Of a stretch of 64,000 bases of DNA, positions 50,980 through 60,639 are shown one piece after another. This stretch comes from JAICYJ01 sp963766445. GTDB taxonomy: Bacteria > Actinomycetota > Thermoleophilia > Gaiellales > JAICJC01. Location: assembly GCA_963766445.1 (NCBI GenBank), contig CAVXZW010000019.1, forward strand, positions 248,001-312,000. The letters run 5' to 3'. The number at the start of each line of letters is the position of its first letter. Positions within the stretch are counted from its first letter, which is position 1. The position numbers and the translations under genes were made by a program. Below the pieces are notes generated by a model. That model did not search any database. It worked only from the letters and a program-made list of their open reading frames with translations, and was not told the DNA's origin.

Positions 50980-52299
50980 ATGGTGGAGACCATCGTCCCC
51001 GTCGTGCACGGGACACGCACATGGCTGCTGTCGCTCGCCCTGTTCACCGCAGGCGCTGTCGCCACCGCCGGTCTCCTGGGCCTGGCGCTGGGCGCGGCCC
51101 TGCCCGCGGGCGGAGCGACAGTGGCCGCAGCCGTCGCCGTCTTCGCCCTGCTCGTGGCGGCCGCCGAGCTCGGCCTGCTGCGTCTGCCCCTGCCCCAGAT
51201 GCGCCGGCAGGTGCCGGAGCGCTGGCGCGAGCGCTATCCGCAGCCGCTGACCGCGTTGCTCTACGGCGCCGGGCTCGGCTTCGGCTTCGCAACCTACATG
51301 CCCGTGGCGACCCTGCCGGTGGTGGCCGTGGGCGTCGCCGCGCTGGCCGGACCTGCGTCCGGCGCTGCCGTATTGGCCGCGTTCGGCCTGGGTCGGGGGG
51401 TGGCGCTGGCCGTGGCCACCGCCCGCGTGCGAAGCCACGAGCAGGCCACCGCCAGGATCGAGTGGATGGCGAGATTGGCGGGCCGCCGCCGGCTGCGGCT
51501 GGCGAACGCGGCCGCGCTCGGGCTGCTGGGCTCGGTGCTGGCGATGGGCGCGGCTTCAGGCGTCGCCCAGGCCTCCGGCAAGATCGACCTCGGCACGCAA
51601 CCGGTGGCGGATCCCTCGGCCGGCACCGGCGTGCTGGCGTTCGACCGGATCAACTCCGACGGATCGCTGACCGGCGTCGTCCGCTACAACGGCACGTTCA
51701 CCGACCTGCCCGGCATGACCCCGGATGTAAGCGGTACCAGCGTCGTGGTCGACACCGGCCCGGCCTTCGAGGTCCTCGACTACACGACCATGACCGTGCT
51801 GCAGACGCTGCCGCTGCAGGGTCGCGACCCCGCCCTGTCCAGGAGGTGGCTGGTCTACCGGCGAGTCAAGAACGCGCGTCGCCAGATCGTCCTCTACAAC
51901 CTCCACACCGGCTCCGCGAGGGTGATCGCGCATTCGCGGCTGCGCACCGACCTGGGGCCGCCCGACATCTCCTATCCGCGCGTTGTCTACCACCGCACCA
52001 CCGCCAGCAGCAGCTCGATCACGGTCTACCGGATCGACCGCAGGAGCGTCCGATCACCGCGCACCACCAAGATCGACAGCTACTTCAACCCGTCCATCGA
52101 CGGCACGTCGGTGATCTACATCCGCCAGACGCTGCAGGGCATGCAGGTCGAGGTGCTGAACCTGAAAACGTCGCGCTCGCGCGCCATCTACTCGGTGAGC
52201 AAGGGCAGCGGCCGCTTCCTGTGGACGACCGCGATCTTCGGCGACCGCCGCTACTTCACGGTCTACAACTCAAGCACCTCGTCGATCCACCGCGGCTGA
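50980..52299 (+). CDS. MauF-like membrane domain fused to a beta-propeller
   Basis: 439 residues. Residues ~15-195 contain five to six hydrophobic helices with the MauF/CcdA-like features RRQVPERWRERYPQPLTALL and YGAGLGFGFATYMPVATLPV. After GSVLAMGAASGVAQASG, residues ~200-439 are repeated beta-strand units (SLTGVVRYNGTFTDL, VVDTGPAFEVLDYTTMTVL, LVYRRVKNARRQIVLYNLHT, SVIYIRQTLQGMQVEVLNLK, RYFTVYNSSTSS) typical of a TolB-like propeller. The heavy chain of amine dehydrogenases is also a propeller. A membrane-tethered propeller next to a MauA-like light chain suggests they interact (inference). Confidence 0.7.
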   Translation: MVETIVPVVHGTRTWLLSLALFTAGAVATAGLLGLALGAALPAGGATVAAAVAVFALLVAAAELGLLRLPLPQMRRQVPERWRERYPQPLTALLYGAGLGFGFATYMPVATLPVVAVGVAALAGPASGAAVLAAFGLGRGVALAVATARVRSHEQATARIEWMARLAGRRRLRLANAAALGLLGSVLAMGAASGVAQASGKIDLGTQPVADPSAGTGVLAFDRINSDGSLTGVVRYNGTFTDLPGMTPDVSGTSVVVDTGPAFEVLDYTTMTVLQTLPLQGRDPALSRRWLVYRRVKNARRQIVLYNLHTGSARVIAHSRLRTDLGPPDISYPRVVYHRTTASSSSITVYRIDRRSVRSPRTTKIDSYFNPSIDGTSVIYIRQTLQGMQVEVLNLKTSRSRAIYSVSKGSGRFLWTTAIFGDRRYFTVYNSSTSSIHRG

Positions 52300-52318
52300 G
52301 CGCTGCGATACTGCGCCC

Positions 52319-53752
52319 ATGAGCGCGTCGATGACCGGCCCCGGGCCTACCAGCGAGGAGCTGCGAGACGCGCTGGCCGAGGCCGCCTCCTGGGTGTCGG
52401 GGTACCTGGAGACCGTCTCGGAGCGCCCGGTCCTGGCGCAGGTCGAGCCGGGTGAGATCGCCGCCCGGCTGCCGCGCACCGCCCCGGACCGGGGCGAGCC
52501 GCTGGAGTCGATCATGGCCGACATCGATGCCCTGATCCTGCCGGGGATCACGCACTGGAACCACCCGGCCTTCTTCGCCTACTTCGGCATCACCGGCAGC
52601 GGTCCGGGCATCGTCGGCGAGCTGATCGCGAGCGCCCTCAACGTGAACGCGATGCTGTGGCGCACCTCTCCCGCGGCCACCGAGCTCGAGCAGCGCACGC
52701 TGGCGTGGGTGCTCGACCTGCTGGGGCTGCCGGACGGATGGTTCGGCGAGATCACCGACACCGCATCCACCTCAACGATGTACGGCCTGGCGTGTGCCCG
52801 CGAGGCGGCCGGGCTCGACATCCGCACGCGGGGGATGGCGGGCAGGGCCGACCTGCCACCGCTGCGCGTGTACGCATCGGCCGAGGCCCACTCGTCGGTG
52901 GATAAGGCCTGCATCACGCTCGGCATCGGCCTGGACGGCCTCACCAAGATCGCGACCGACGGGAACCTGCGCATGCGTCCCGACCTGCTGTCCGAGGCGA
53001 TCGCGGCAGATCTCGCCGCCGGCGTGCGGCCGCTGGCGGTCGTTGCCACGGTCGGCACCACCTCCACCACGAGCATCGACCCGGTCCCCGAGATCGCCGA
53101 CATCTGCGCCCGCCACGGGCTCTGGCTGCACGTGGACGCGGCCTACGGCGGCGCCGCCGGACTGGTGGAGGCGACGCGGCCGTTGCTGGCAGGCTGCGAG
53201 CGCGCCGACTCGCTGGTGTTCAACCCTCACAAGTGGCTGTTCACGCCGGTCGACTGCAGCCTGCTCTACACGTCGCGCCCGGACGTGCTGCGGGAGGTGT
53301 TCGCCCTGGTTCCGTTCTACCTTACGACCGACGAGGCCGACGTCCTCAACCTGATGGACTACGGCCTGGCGCTGGGCCGGCGGTTCCGCGCGCTGAAGCT
53401 GTGGATGGTGATTCGTGCCTACGGCCGCGACGGCCTGGCTGAGCTGGTCTCGGGGCACATCGCGCTGGCGCAGCGCCTCGCAGAGGCGGTCGCCGCCGAG
53501 CCGGGCTGGGAGCTGGTGGCGCCGGTGCCGCTCTCGACCGTCTGCTTCCGGTCACATCCCGATGGCGTCGAGGACGAGCAGGAGCTCGAGCGTCTCAACG
53601 CCGCCCTCGTCGATCGCATCAACCACAGCGGCACGGCGCTGGTGTCTCACACGAAGGTCAACGGCAGGTTCGCGATCCGCATCGCCATCGGAAATGCCGC
53701 CAGCCGCTGGGAGCACGTCGAGCGCACGTGGGACGCGCTGCGCGCGAGCTGA
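52319..53752 (+). CDS. PLP-dependent decarboxylase, aromatic-L-amino-acid decarboxylase type
   Basis: 477 residues, group II decarboxylase. The PLP lysine is in VFNPHKWLFTPVDCSLLY; the substrate-carboxylate His region reads LPGITHWNHPAFFAYFGITG, and LWLHVDAAYGGAAGLVE holds the PLP-nitrogen Asp. Close in layout to tryptophan/tyrosine/phenylalanine decarboxylases that release aromatic amines. It ends the mau-like run, so it could supply the amine that the locus oxidises. ATG 52319 follows GATACT (52307-52312) by 6 nt. Confidence 0.9.
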   Translation: MSASMTGPGPTSEELRDALAEAASWVSGYLETVSERPVLAQVEPGEIAARLPRTAPDRGEPLESIMADIDALILPGITHWNHPAFFAYFGITGSGPGIVGELIASALNVNAMLWRTSPAATELEQRTLAWVLDLLGLPDGWFGEITDTASTSTMYGLACAREAAGLDIRTRGMAGRADLPPLRVYASAEAHSSVDKACITLGIGLDGLTKIATDGNLRMRPDLLSEAIAADLAAGVRPLAVVATVGTTSTTSIDPVPEIADICARHGLWLHVDAAYGGAAGLVEATRPLLAGCERADSLVFNPHKWLFTPVDCSLLYTSRPDVLREVFALVPFYLTTDEADVLNLMDYGLALGRRFRALKLWMVIRAYGRDGLAELVSGHIALAQRLAEAVAAEPGWELVAPVPLSTVCFRSHPDGVEDEQELERLNAALVDRINHSGTALVSHTKVNGRFAIRIAIGNAASRWEHVERTWDALRAS

Positions 53753-53761
53753 GAATCCGCG

Positions 53762-54396
53762 CTAGTGGACGGTCGTGTTGGTCAGCTGGTCGGGGCCGAG
53801 CACGATGGCGACCCCGCTCGTGGCGTCGGACGGGACGCCGGTGGCCTGCGCGATCGGCACCGGCTTGCCCAGGCCCAGCTTCTTGGATACGGCCTTTGCC
53901 TGGGCCTCGTTCCCGGGCAGGTACACGACCTCGGTCTTCGTGATGCCGCTGGCGTTGCTGGTGTTGCCAACCGTCCATCCGGCCGCGCGCAGAACGGCCG
54001 CGTTGGAGGCGGCCGCGCCGTTTCCGCCAAAGCCGTTCAGCACGTCGACGGTGACCGTGTTCCACGCCACCGTGCTGTGCTTGGCGCTGCCGTTCCCACC
54101 GCCACCGCCACCGCCCCCGCCGTTGTTTCCGGCGTTGTCGGGCGCCGTTGTGACCGGCGGCGTCGTGACCGGCGTGGTCGCGGTGGCTGGACCCGACGCT
54201 CGAGAGCGCCCACAGAAACGCCAGCAGCGCGAGCGCCAGTCCCACCACCGCCAGGATCCGCGCGGTGGACGGCGCGCCCAGCCGCGAGGGGATCCCCTGC
54301 GACTGCAAGCCGGCGTGCAAACCAGTCGTCGAGATGCTCCTCGCCGGTGTTTTCTTCGGCCTCGATCGGCCTGCTCCGGGTCTCAACTCGTGCCAT
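53762..54396 (-). CDS. Membrane-anchored LytR C-terminal (LytR_C) domain protein (two frame breaks)
   Basis: About 210 residues if extra bases near 54184 and 54308 are skipped. Acidic cytoplasmic N-terminus (MARVETRSRPIEAEENTGEE), one transmembrane helix (ILAVVGLALALLAFLWALSS), a Thr/Pro and Gly-rich linker, and a LytR_C domain (VTVDVLNGFGGNGAA, VLRAAGWTVGNTSNAS, KTEVVYLPGNEAQAKAV). LytR_C domains occur with cell-wall assembly enzymes. Divergent from the serine hydrolase. Confidence 0.72.
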
Positions 54397-54428
54397 GTAC
54401 CGAAAAACGATACCTCTAACATGCCCCG

Positions 54429-55417
54429 GTGGCGTGGGACGCTGTCAACAACTGGGTCGCTGAGGGTGACGTGCCGGGGGTCGCGGTCGCCGTCGTCGGA
54501 CGCTCCGGCGTGGAGGATCTGCACGTTCGCAGGCACCGCCAAAGCGGACTCCCTGTTCGCCCTGGCCTCGCTGACCAAGCCGATCGTTGCCATCGCGGCG
54601 CTGGTCGCGGCCGAGGAGGGCACGATCGAGCTGGACGCTCCGTGGGCGACCATCTGTCCGAATACCGCGACGTCGGCGCGCGCGAGCATCACCGCCCGCC
54701 ATCTGCTCGCGCACGCCTCCGGCCTGCCCGAGACCGCCAAGGGCGTGCCGCCGCTGGAGGTGCAGCCGGTGCGGCCGCCGGCCACCCGCCGTGCCTACTC
54801 GAACGAGGGCTACCACGTGCTCGCCGCCCTGATCGAGGCGGCGTCGGGCATCGACTACCGTCGCTACGTGACCGAGGCGGTGCTGCGGCCGCTGGACATG
54901 GATGCGTTCCTGCCGCTGCCGGACGAGGAGTACGGCCGCGCGCTCGAGGTGCTGGAGCCGGGCCTGGTGGCTCCCGGTGTGCAGCTGTTCAACGGCCCGG
55001 AGTGGCGGCGCCGCGGGTCGGCCGCCGGAGGCTGCTTCGCGACCGCCGAGGCGTACGCCCAAGGTGGTGCAGCTGCTGCTGGCCGGCGGCGCGCCGCTGC
55101 TCTCGGCCGAGAGCGGGCGCGATCTGGCGTCGATCCAGTGGCCCGGGCTCGAGGGCGGCCTCGAGTCGTACCCGAAGCTGCACTGCCCCGACTGGGGGCT
55201 CGGGCTGAACGTCCGCGGCACCGGCGATCCCCACTGGTGCGGCGATGCGGTGTCGCCCGCCACGCTCTCGCACTTCGGCGCGTCGGGCACGCTGATGTGG
55301 GCCGACCCCGCGGCCGGCCGTGGGCTGGTGTGTCTCGCCAACCGCTCCACGTACTCGGGCTGGATGATGCGGCCCGGGCGCTGGGCGGACCTGACCGCGC
55401 AGGTGCTGGCGACGTGA
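54429..55417 (+). CDS. Serine hydrolase of the beta-lactamase (class C/DD-peptidase) family (two frame breaks)
   Basis: 328 residues if extra bases near 54521 and 55060 are skipped. Catalytic SxxK is in FALASLTKPI and the YxN motif in RAYSNEGYHVLAALIEA. A penicillin-binding-protein-like esterase or peptidase; no signal peptide, so probably cytoplasmic. GTG 54429 follows TAACAT (54417-54422) by 6 nt. Its TGA overlaps the GTG of the Nudix gene. Confidence 0.82.
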
Positions 55418-55933
55418 CCCGGTTTGCGGAGTGGCGTCACTGCCCGCGCTGCGCGGCGGCGCTCGAGACCGGCCCCTGGCGGCACGACGGAACCGATGTG
55501 CTGCACTGCCCGGTCTGCGGCCTTGTCATCTACGACAACCCCGCGCCCACGGCCAGCGCCCTGGTCATGCGCGACGGCCTGCTGCTGCTGACGCGCCGCG
55601 CCCGCGAGCCGTTCGCCGGCTGGTGGGACCTGCCGGGAGGCTTCGTCGAGCCGCTCGAGACGCCCCAGCACGCGGTGCGCAGGGAGCTGCTCGAGGAGAC
55701 CGGACTGGAGGTGACCGTGGGCCGTCTGGTGGGCGTGTTTCCCGGACCGCTACGGCGAGGACGCGCCTTCCACACTCAACCTGTTCTACGAGGCTGCCGT
55801 CTCCGGCGGCGAGCAGCGGGCCGCCGACGACGTGAGCGAGATCGGCTGGCAGCCGCCGGGCGAGATCGACCCGGCGCAGCTGGCGTTCGCGTGCTGCCGC
55901 GAGGCGCTTGCAACAATTGTTCGGAAGTCGTAA
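55414..55933 (+). CDS. Nudix hydrolase with N-terminal zinc ribbon (one frame break)
   Basis: 172 residues if the extra base near 55748 is skipped. N-terminal zinc ribbon (CPRCAAAL, CPVCGLVIYDN) and the Nudix box GGFVEPLETPQHAVRRELLE with EETGLEV. After the break the frame gives DRYGEDAPSTLNLFYEA and ends near TIVRKS. The ribbon-Nudix layout is seen in NudC-like and ADP-ribose pyrophosphatase-type enzymes. Coupled to the serine hydrolase (GTGA). Confidence 0.85.
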
Positions 55934-56037
55934 AGGTCGACGCGGTTCCGGCCGATTACAAGGCCAACAGGCCTCGGCCGCCCAGACCGAGGTGAAGAGC
56001 GAGTCGTCCGGAGTGACCCCCTCCGGAGGAGACGACC

Positions 56038-56190
56038 ATGGACGAGCTGCAGGAAAAGCAGGTTGAGATCGACGAGCGGTGGCTCTCGGAGTGGTTCGAG
56101 TTCGGGTTCTCCGAGCTCGGCAGCTACCTCGCCAAGCACGCCGCCTTCGATGATTACTGCCAGCGGCATCTATCACGACTAGATGGTTGA
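56038..56190 (+). CDS. 50-residue acidic helical protein ending inside repeat E2
   Basis: ATG 56038 has a strong GGAGGAGA site 6 nt upstream. The product starts MDELQEKQVEIDERWLSEWF and is Glu/Trp/Phe-rich. The last three codons and the stop (56182-56190) come from the left arm of repeat E2, so the element seems to have inserted at or replaced the gene's 3' end. Function unknown. Confidence 0.55.
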   Translation: MDELQEKQVEIDERWLSEWFEFGFSELGSYLAKHAAFDDYCQRHLSRLDG

Positions 56191-56420
56191 TCGACATCTT
56201 CGTGACGTCCAAGGCGCAAGGCATCGCCTTGCGCCGGTCGGGAGTCATCTGGCGATCACGCAGATCACGACCGGGCGAGACTGAGCGTCAATACTGGTGG
56301 TATTGGCGCGACCGAGGCCGCCGCGAGGCGACGGTTCGCAGCCGTAGCCACCCTGGCAGATCGCCTGCATACAGCAACTGGTTGCGGCCAGGCTCGCGAG
56401 AGATATCGATCAACCATCTC
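56180..56420 (+). repeat. Hairpin-rich 241 bp repeat element E2 (partner of E1)
   Basis: Terminal inverted repeats at 56181-56200 and 56401-56420 (19 of 20 paired, AGATGGTTGATCGA core). The body matches E1 read on the minus strand, including GTCCAAGGCGCAAGGCATCG, GCGCGACCGAGG, GAGGCGACGGTTCGCAGCCG and GCGGCCAGGCTCGCGAGAG. The arms of E2 read GGTTGATC where both arms of E1 read GGACGATC, so pairing is kept while sequence changed. Internal hairpins as in E1. It lies between a small gene and ileS. Confidence 0.85.
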
Positions 56421-56501
56421 GGTTGCCGGCTCCATAACACCCAGTCGCCGCCCGGCGCCCGCACTCGCGGGATGTCCGGTCGTGCCCGCCCGGCCGGCGC
56501 G
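56421..56501. other. Spacer between E2 and ileS
   Basis: 81 bp with no gene seen; the ileS promoter hexamer TAGAAT (56502-56507) follows directly. Confidence 0.5.
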
Positions 56502-56507
56502 TAGAAT
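56502..56507 (+). promoter_or_regulatory. -10 hexamer TAGAAT of ileS, leaderless
   Basis: TAGAAT is 7 nt before ATG 56515. Nearly consensus, and among the best examples of the leaderless pattern. Confidence 0.7.
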
Positions 56508-56514
56508 CCGCCGG

Positions 56515-59500
56515 ATGCAGCGCTTCGCGCCCGTCCCCAAGCAGCCCGATCACATCGAGCTCGAGCATGCTGCCCTCGATCGCTGGCAGCGCGAGGGCAC
56601 CTTCCAGCAGCTCCGCGACCAGAACCGCGGCGGCCCCACCTACTCGTTCTTCGACGGCCCGATCACGGCCAACAACCCGATGGGCGTGCACCACGCCTGG
56701 GGCCGTACGCTGAAGGACATCTGGCAGCGCTACCACGCCATGCTGGGCTGCGATCAGCGCTACCAGAACGGCTTTGACTGCCAGGGGCTGTGGGTCGAGG
56801 TCGAGGTCGAGAAGGCGCTGGGGCTGAACTCCAAGCCCGAGATCGAGGAGTACGGGCTCGACCGTTTCGCGCGCGCCTGCCGCGACCGCGTGGCCAAGTA
56901 CGCGGGCGTCCAGACGCAGCAGTCGAGCTCGGCTGGGCCAGTGGATGGACTGGGACCGCAGCTACTTCACCATGTCCGACACGAACATCAGCTACATCTG
57001 GGGCTTCCTCAAGGAGTGCCACGATCGCGGCTGGCTGTACAAGGGCCATCGCTCGATGCCGTGGTGCCCGCGCTGCGGCACCTCGCTCTCCCAGCACGAG
57101 CTGATCGACTCCTACCGCGAGATCGGTCATCCCTCGCTCCACGTCCGTCTGCCGCTGGCCGGCCGCGACGGCGAGTTCCTGGTGGTGTGGACGACCACCC
57201 CCTGGACGCTGCCGGCCAACGTCGCGGCTGCGGTCCAGCCCGAGGCCGACTATGCCCGCATCGAGACCGGCTCGGGCATCGCCTACGTCGCCCAGAGCCG
57301 CCTCGAGCACGTGCCGCTGCACGGCCGCCAGGTCGGCACCGTCAAGGGTTCGGAGCTTGTCGGGCTGAGGTACGAGGGGCCGTTCGACGAGCTGGCCGCC
57401 CAGGACGGGGTCGAGCACCGCGTTGTCGGCTGGGACGAGGTCTCGATGGACGAGGGCACGGGCATCGTCCACATCGCGCCCGGCTGCGGCTCCGAGGACT
57501 TCGAGCTGGGCGTGCGCGAGGGACTGGCCACCATCGTGCCGGTAGACGAGTCGGGTGCCTTCTACGAGGGCTTCGGCTGGCTGCACGGCCGCCACACCGG
57601 CGACGCCGCGCAGCAGATCATCGAGGACCTCGGGCAGCGTGGGACGGATGGTCGAGGCGGGGGAGATCACCCACCGCTACCCCGTCTGCTGGCGCTGCGG
57701 CACCGAGCTGATCTACCGGCTGGTGGACGAGTGGTTCATCCGCTGCGACGAGGTGCGCGAGCCGATGATCGAGGCCGCCCGCGGCGTCGAGTGGACGCCG
57801 CCGCAGTACGGCAAGCGGATGGAGGACTGGCTGCGCAACATGGGCGACTGGTGCATCAGCCGCAAGCGCTACTGGGGCCTGCCGCTGCCCTTCTACTTCT
57901 GCGAGGACGGCCACATGACCGTGATCAGCTCGGAAGCCGAGCTGCGCGAGCGGGCCACCAGCGGGCTGGATGCCCTGGAGGAGCTGCACCGGCCCTGGAT
58001 CGACGACGTGCGCATCGACTGCGAGTGCGGCAAGCCGGCCGAGCGCCTGCTCGACGTCGGTGACTGCTGGCTCGACGCCGGCATCGTGCCCTTCTCGACG
58101 CTGGGCTGGCACAACCCCGAGTTCATCGAACGCGGCTATGCGACCGGCTCGGCCGAGGGCGTCACCATCGCCGACCTCGGCTCACACGCCGACTGGGAGA
58201 CCTGGTTCCCCGCCGACTGGGTGTCGGAGATGCGCGAGCAGATCCGGCTCTGGTTCTACTCGATGCTGTTCATGAGCGTCGTGCTGGTGGGCAAGTCGCC
58301 CTACCGGCGGGTGCTCTGCTACGAGAAGGTGAACGACGAGACCGGCCGGCCCATGCACAAGTCGTGGGGCAACGCGATCTGGTTCGACGACGCCGTCGAG
58401 AAGATGGGCGCCGACGTGATGCGCTGGATGTTCGCCGCCCAGACGCCGTCGCAGAACCTGAGCTTCGGCTACGGGCCCGCCAACGAGGTCAAGCGGAACC
58501 TGCTGACGGTGTGGAACACGTGCAACTTCTTCGTCATGTACGCGAACCTGGACGGCTTCGAACCACGCTACGAGATGCTGGCCACCGGCCCCGACCCTGC
58601 CATCGCCAGCCCGCTCGACCGCTGGATGCGGGCGCTCACCCAGTCGCTGGTGGCCGAGTGCCGGGCGGCGCTGGACAGCTACGACTCGCCGCGGCTGGTG
58701 CGCGCGGTGGAGGCGTTCGTGGAGGACCTCTCGAACTGGTACGTGCGCGCGTCGCGGCAGCGGTTCTGGAAGTCGGGCGACGCGGACGACAAGCGCGCCG
58801 CCTACGAGACGCTCTGGTACGCCCTCGTGCAGCTGCTGCGCTGCGTGGCACCGGTGATGCCGTTCCTGGCCGACGATCTGTGGCAGAACCTGGTGCGCGG
58901 AGCCTGTGCCGACGCGCCCGAGAGCGTGCACCTCTCCTCGTACCCCGAGGTGAAGGCGGCCCTGACCGACGACGCGCTGATGGCCGCGATGGCGAGCGTG
59001 CGCGCGGTGGTGCGGCTCGGGCATCAGGCTCGCAACGACGCAGGTGTGAAGCTGCGCCAGCCGCTTGCGGAGGTGATCGTCGCCACCGACGACGCCACCC
59101 GGCGCGACCACGTCGGCCGTCACGTCGATCTGATCGCCGGCGAGCTGGGAGTGAAGGCGGTGCGTCTGGCGACGTCGGCGGAGGAGTTCGCCGAGGTCGA
59201 GGTGATGCCGCTGCTGAAGGTGCTGGGCCCGCGCTACGGGCGCGACCTGGGCATGATCCGCGGCCTTCTGCGCGAGGGTGACTTCAGCCTCAAGGACGGG
59301 CACGTGGAGGTGGGGGAGTGGCGCCTCGAGCCGGGCGAGTTCGAGCTGCGAACGCGCGCCCGCGACGGCTTCGCGGTGCAGGACGGCGACGGCTTCGCGG
59401 TCGCCCTCGACACCGAGATCACCCCGGAGCTGGAGCTGGAGGGCGGGGCCCGCGACCTGATCCGCGCCATCAACGTGATGCGGCAGGAGGCGGGGCTGGA

Positions 59501-59630
59501 GGTGGTCGACCGGATCCGCCTGACGCACCCGGCCGGCGCCGTCTGGGACGCGCACGGCGACTGGATCGCGGCCGAGACGCTGACGGTGGAGCGTCAGGTC
59601 GGCGAGAGCCTCGCCGTGGAACGCGCCTGA
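56515..59630 (+). CDS. ileS: Class I tRNA synthetase, isoleucyl-tRNA synthetase-like (two frame breaks)
   Basis: 1037 residues if extra bases near 56930 and 57642 are skipped. The HIGH-equivalent region reads PMGVHHAWGRTLKD and the second signature, normally KMSKSKGN, reads MHKSWGNAIWF. Editing domain VVWTTTPWTLPANVAAAV; zinc-type cysteines CPRCGTSL and CWRCGTEL; anticodon-binding helices NWYVRASRQRFWKSGD. It belongs to the IleRS-like group, with altered signatures (CQGLWVEVEVEK where CHGLPVE is usual). As the only IleRS seen here it may be the housekeeping enzyme or a second, antibiotic-tolerant form. Confidence 0.85.
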
Positions 59631-60619
59631 TGCGGCTGCTGATCCTGGGCGGCACGGTGTTCTTGGGCCGCCACGCCGCCGAGCAGGCGCTCGAGCGCGG
59701 CCACGAGCTGACGCTGTTCACCGCGCGGTCAGACCAACGCCGGGCTGTTCCCCGATGCCGAGCACCTGCACGGCGACCGCGACGGCGGACTGGCGCCGCT
59801 GGCGGGGCGCGAGTTCGATGCCGTGATCGACACCAGCGGCTACGTCCCACGCGTGGTCGCCGACTCGGCGCGGCTGCTTGCGCGCACGTGCGGCCACTAC
59901 ACGTTCGTCTCCAGCGTCTCCGTGTACGACCAGAACGGCGGTGCCGGCAGCGAGGTCGACGGGCCGGTCGGCACGATCGAGGACGCCACGATCGAGGAGA
60001 TCACGGAGACCAGCTACGGCCCGCTGAAGGCGCTCTGCGAGCAGGCTGTCGTGCACGAGTTCGGCGACCGTGCGCTGGTGGTGCGGCCGGGCCTGATCGT
60101 GGGGCCCGACGATCCCACCGACCGGTTCACCTACTGGCCGGCGCGGATCGCGGAGGGCGGCACGGTGCTGGCGCCGGGCGATCCGGGCGCGCGCACGCAG
60201 GTGATCGACGTGCGCGACCTGGCCGGCTGGATGGTGGCGATGGCCGAGCGCGGCGCCAACGGGCGCTTCAACGCGGTCGGCCCGGCGGAGCCGCTTACGA
60301 TCGGCGCTCTGCTCGACCACTGCAACGCGGTCTCCGGGGCCGGCGCCGACATCGTCTGGGTCGACAACAAGGCCCTGCTCGACCGCGAGGTCGAGCCATG
60401 GAGCGACCTGCCGTTGTGGCTGGGCGGTGATCCCGAGCTGGAGTGGATGGACTGCGTCGACTCGGGACCGGCGATGGCGGCCGGGCTCAGGCACCGGCCG
60501 ATCGACGAGACGATCGCCGACACCCTGGCCTGGCACCGTGCCAACCGCGACGCGCCGGGACGGGCCGGCTTCCGCATGTCGCGCGAGCGCGAGGCGGGCT
60601 GCTGGCGGAGCTGGCCTGA
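59630..60619 (+). CDS. NAD-dependent epimerase/dehydratase family protein (two frame breaks)
   Basis: 329 residues when the extra G at 59723 is skipped and a missing G near 60606 restored. Rossmann start LLILGGTVFLGRHAAEQAL; the break falls in the conserved TRGQTN that follows. Then DTSGYVPRVVADSARLL, YTFVSSVSVYDQNG, YGPLKALCEQAV (YxxxK) and VRPGLIVGPDDPTDRF. Atypical short-chain dehydrogenase of unknown substrate. ATG overlaps the ileS stop (TGATG). Confidence 0.82.
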
Positions 60620-60639
60620 GCGACCTCGCCGGAGGGCCG

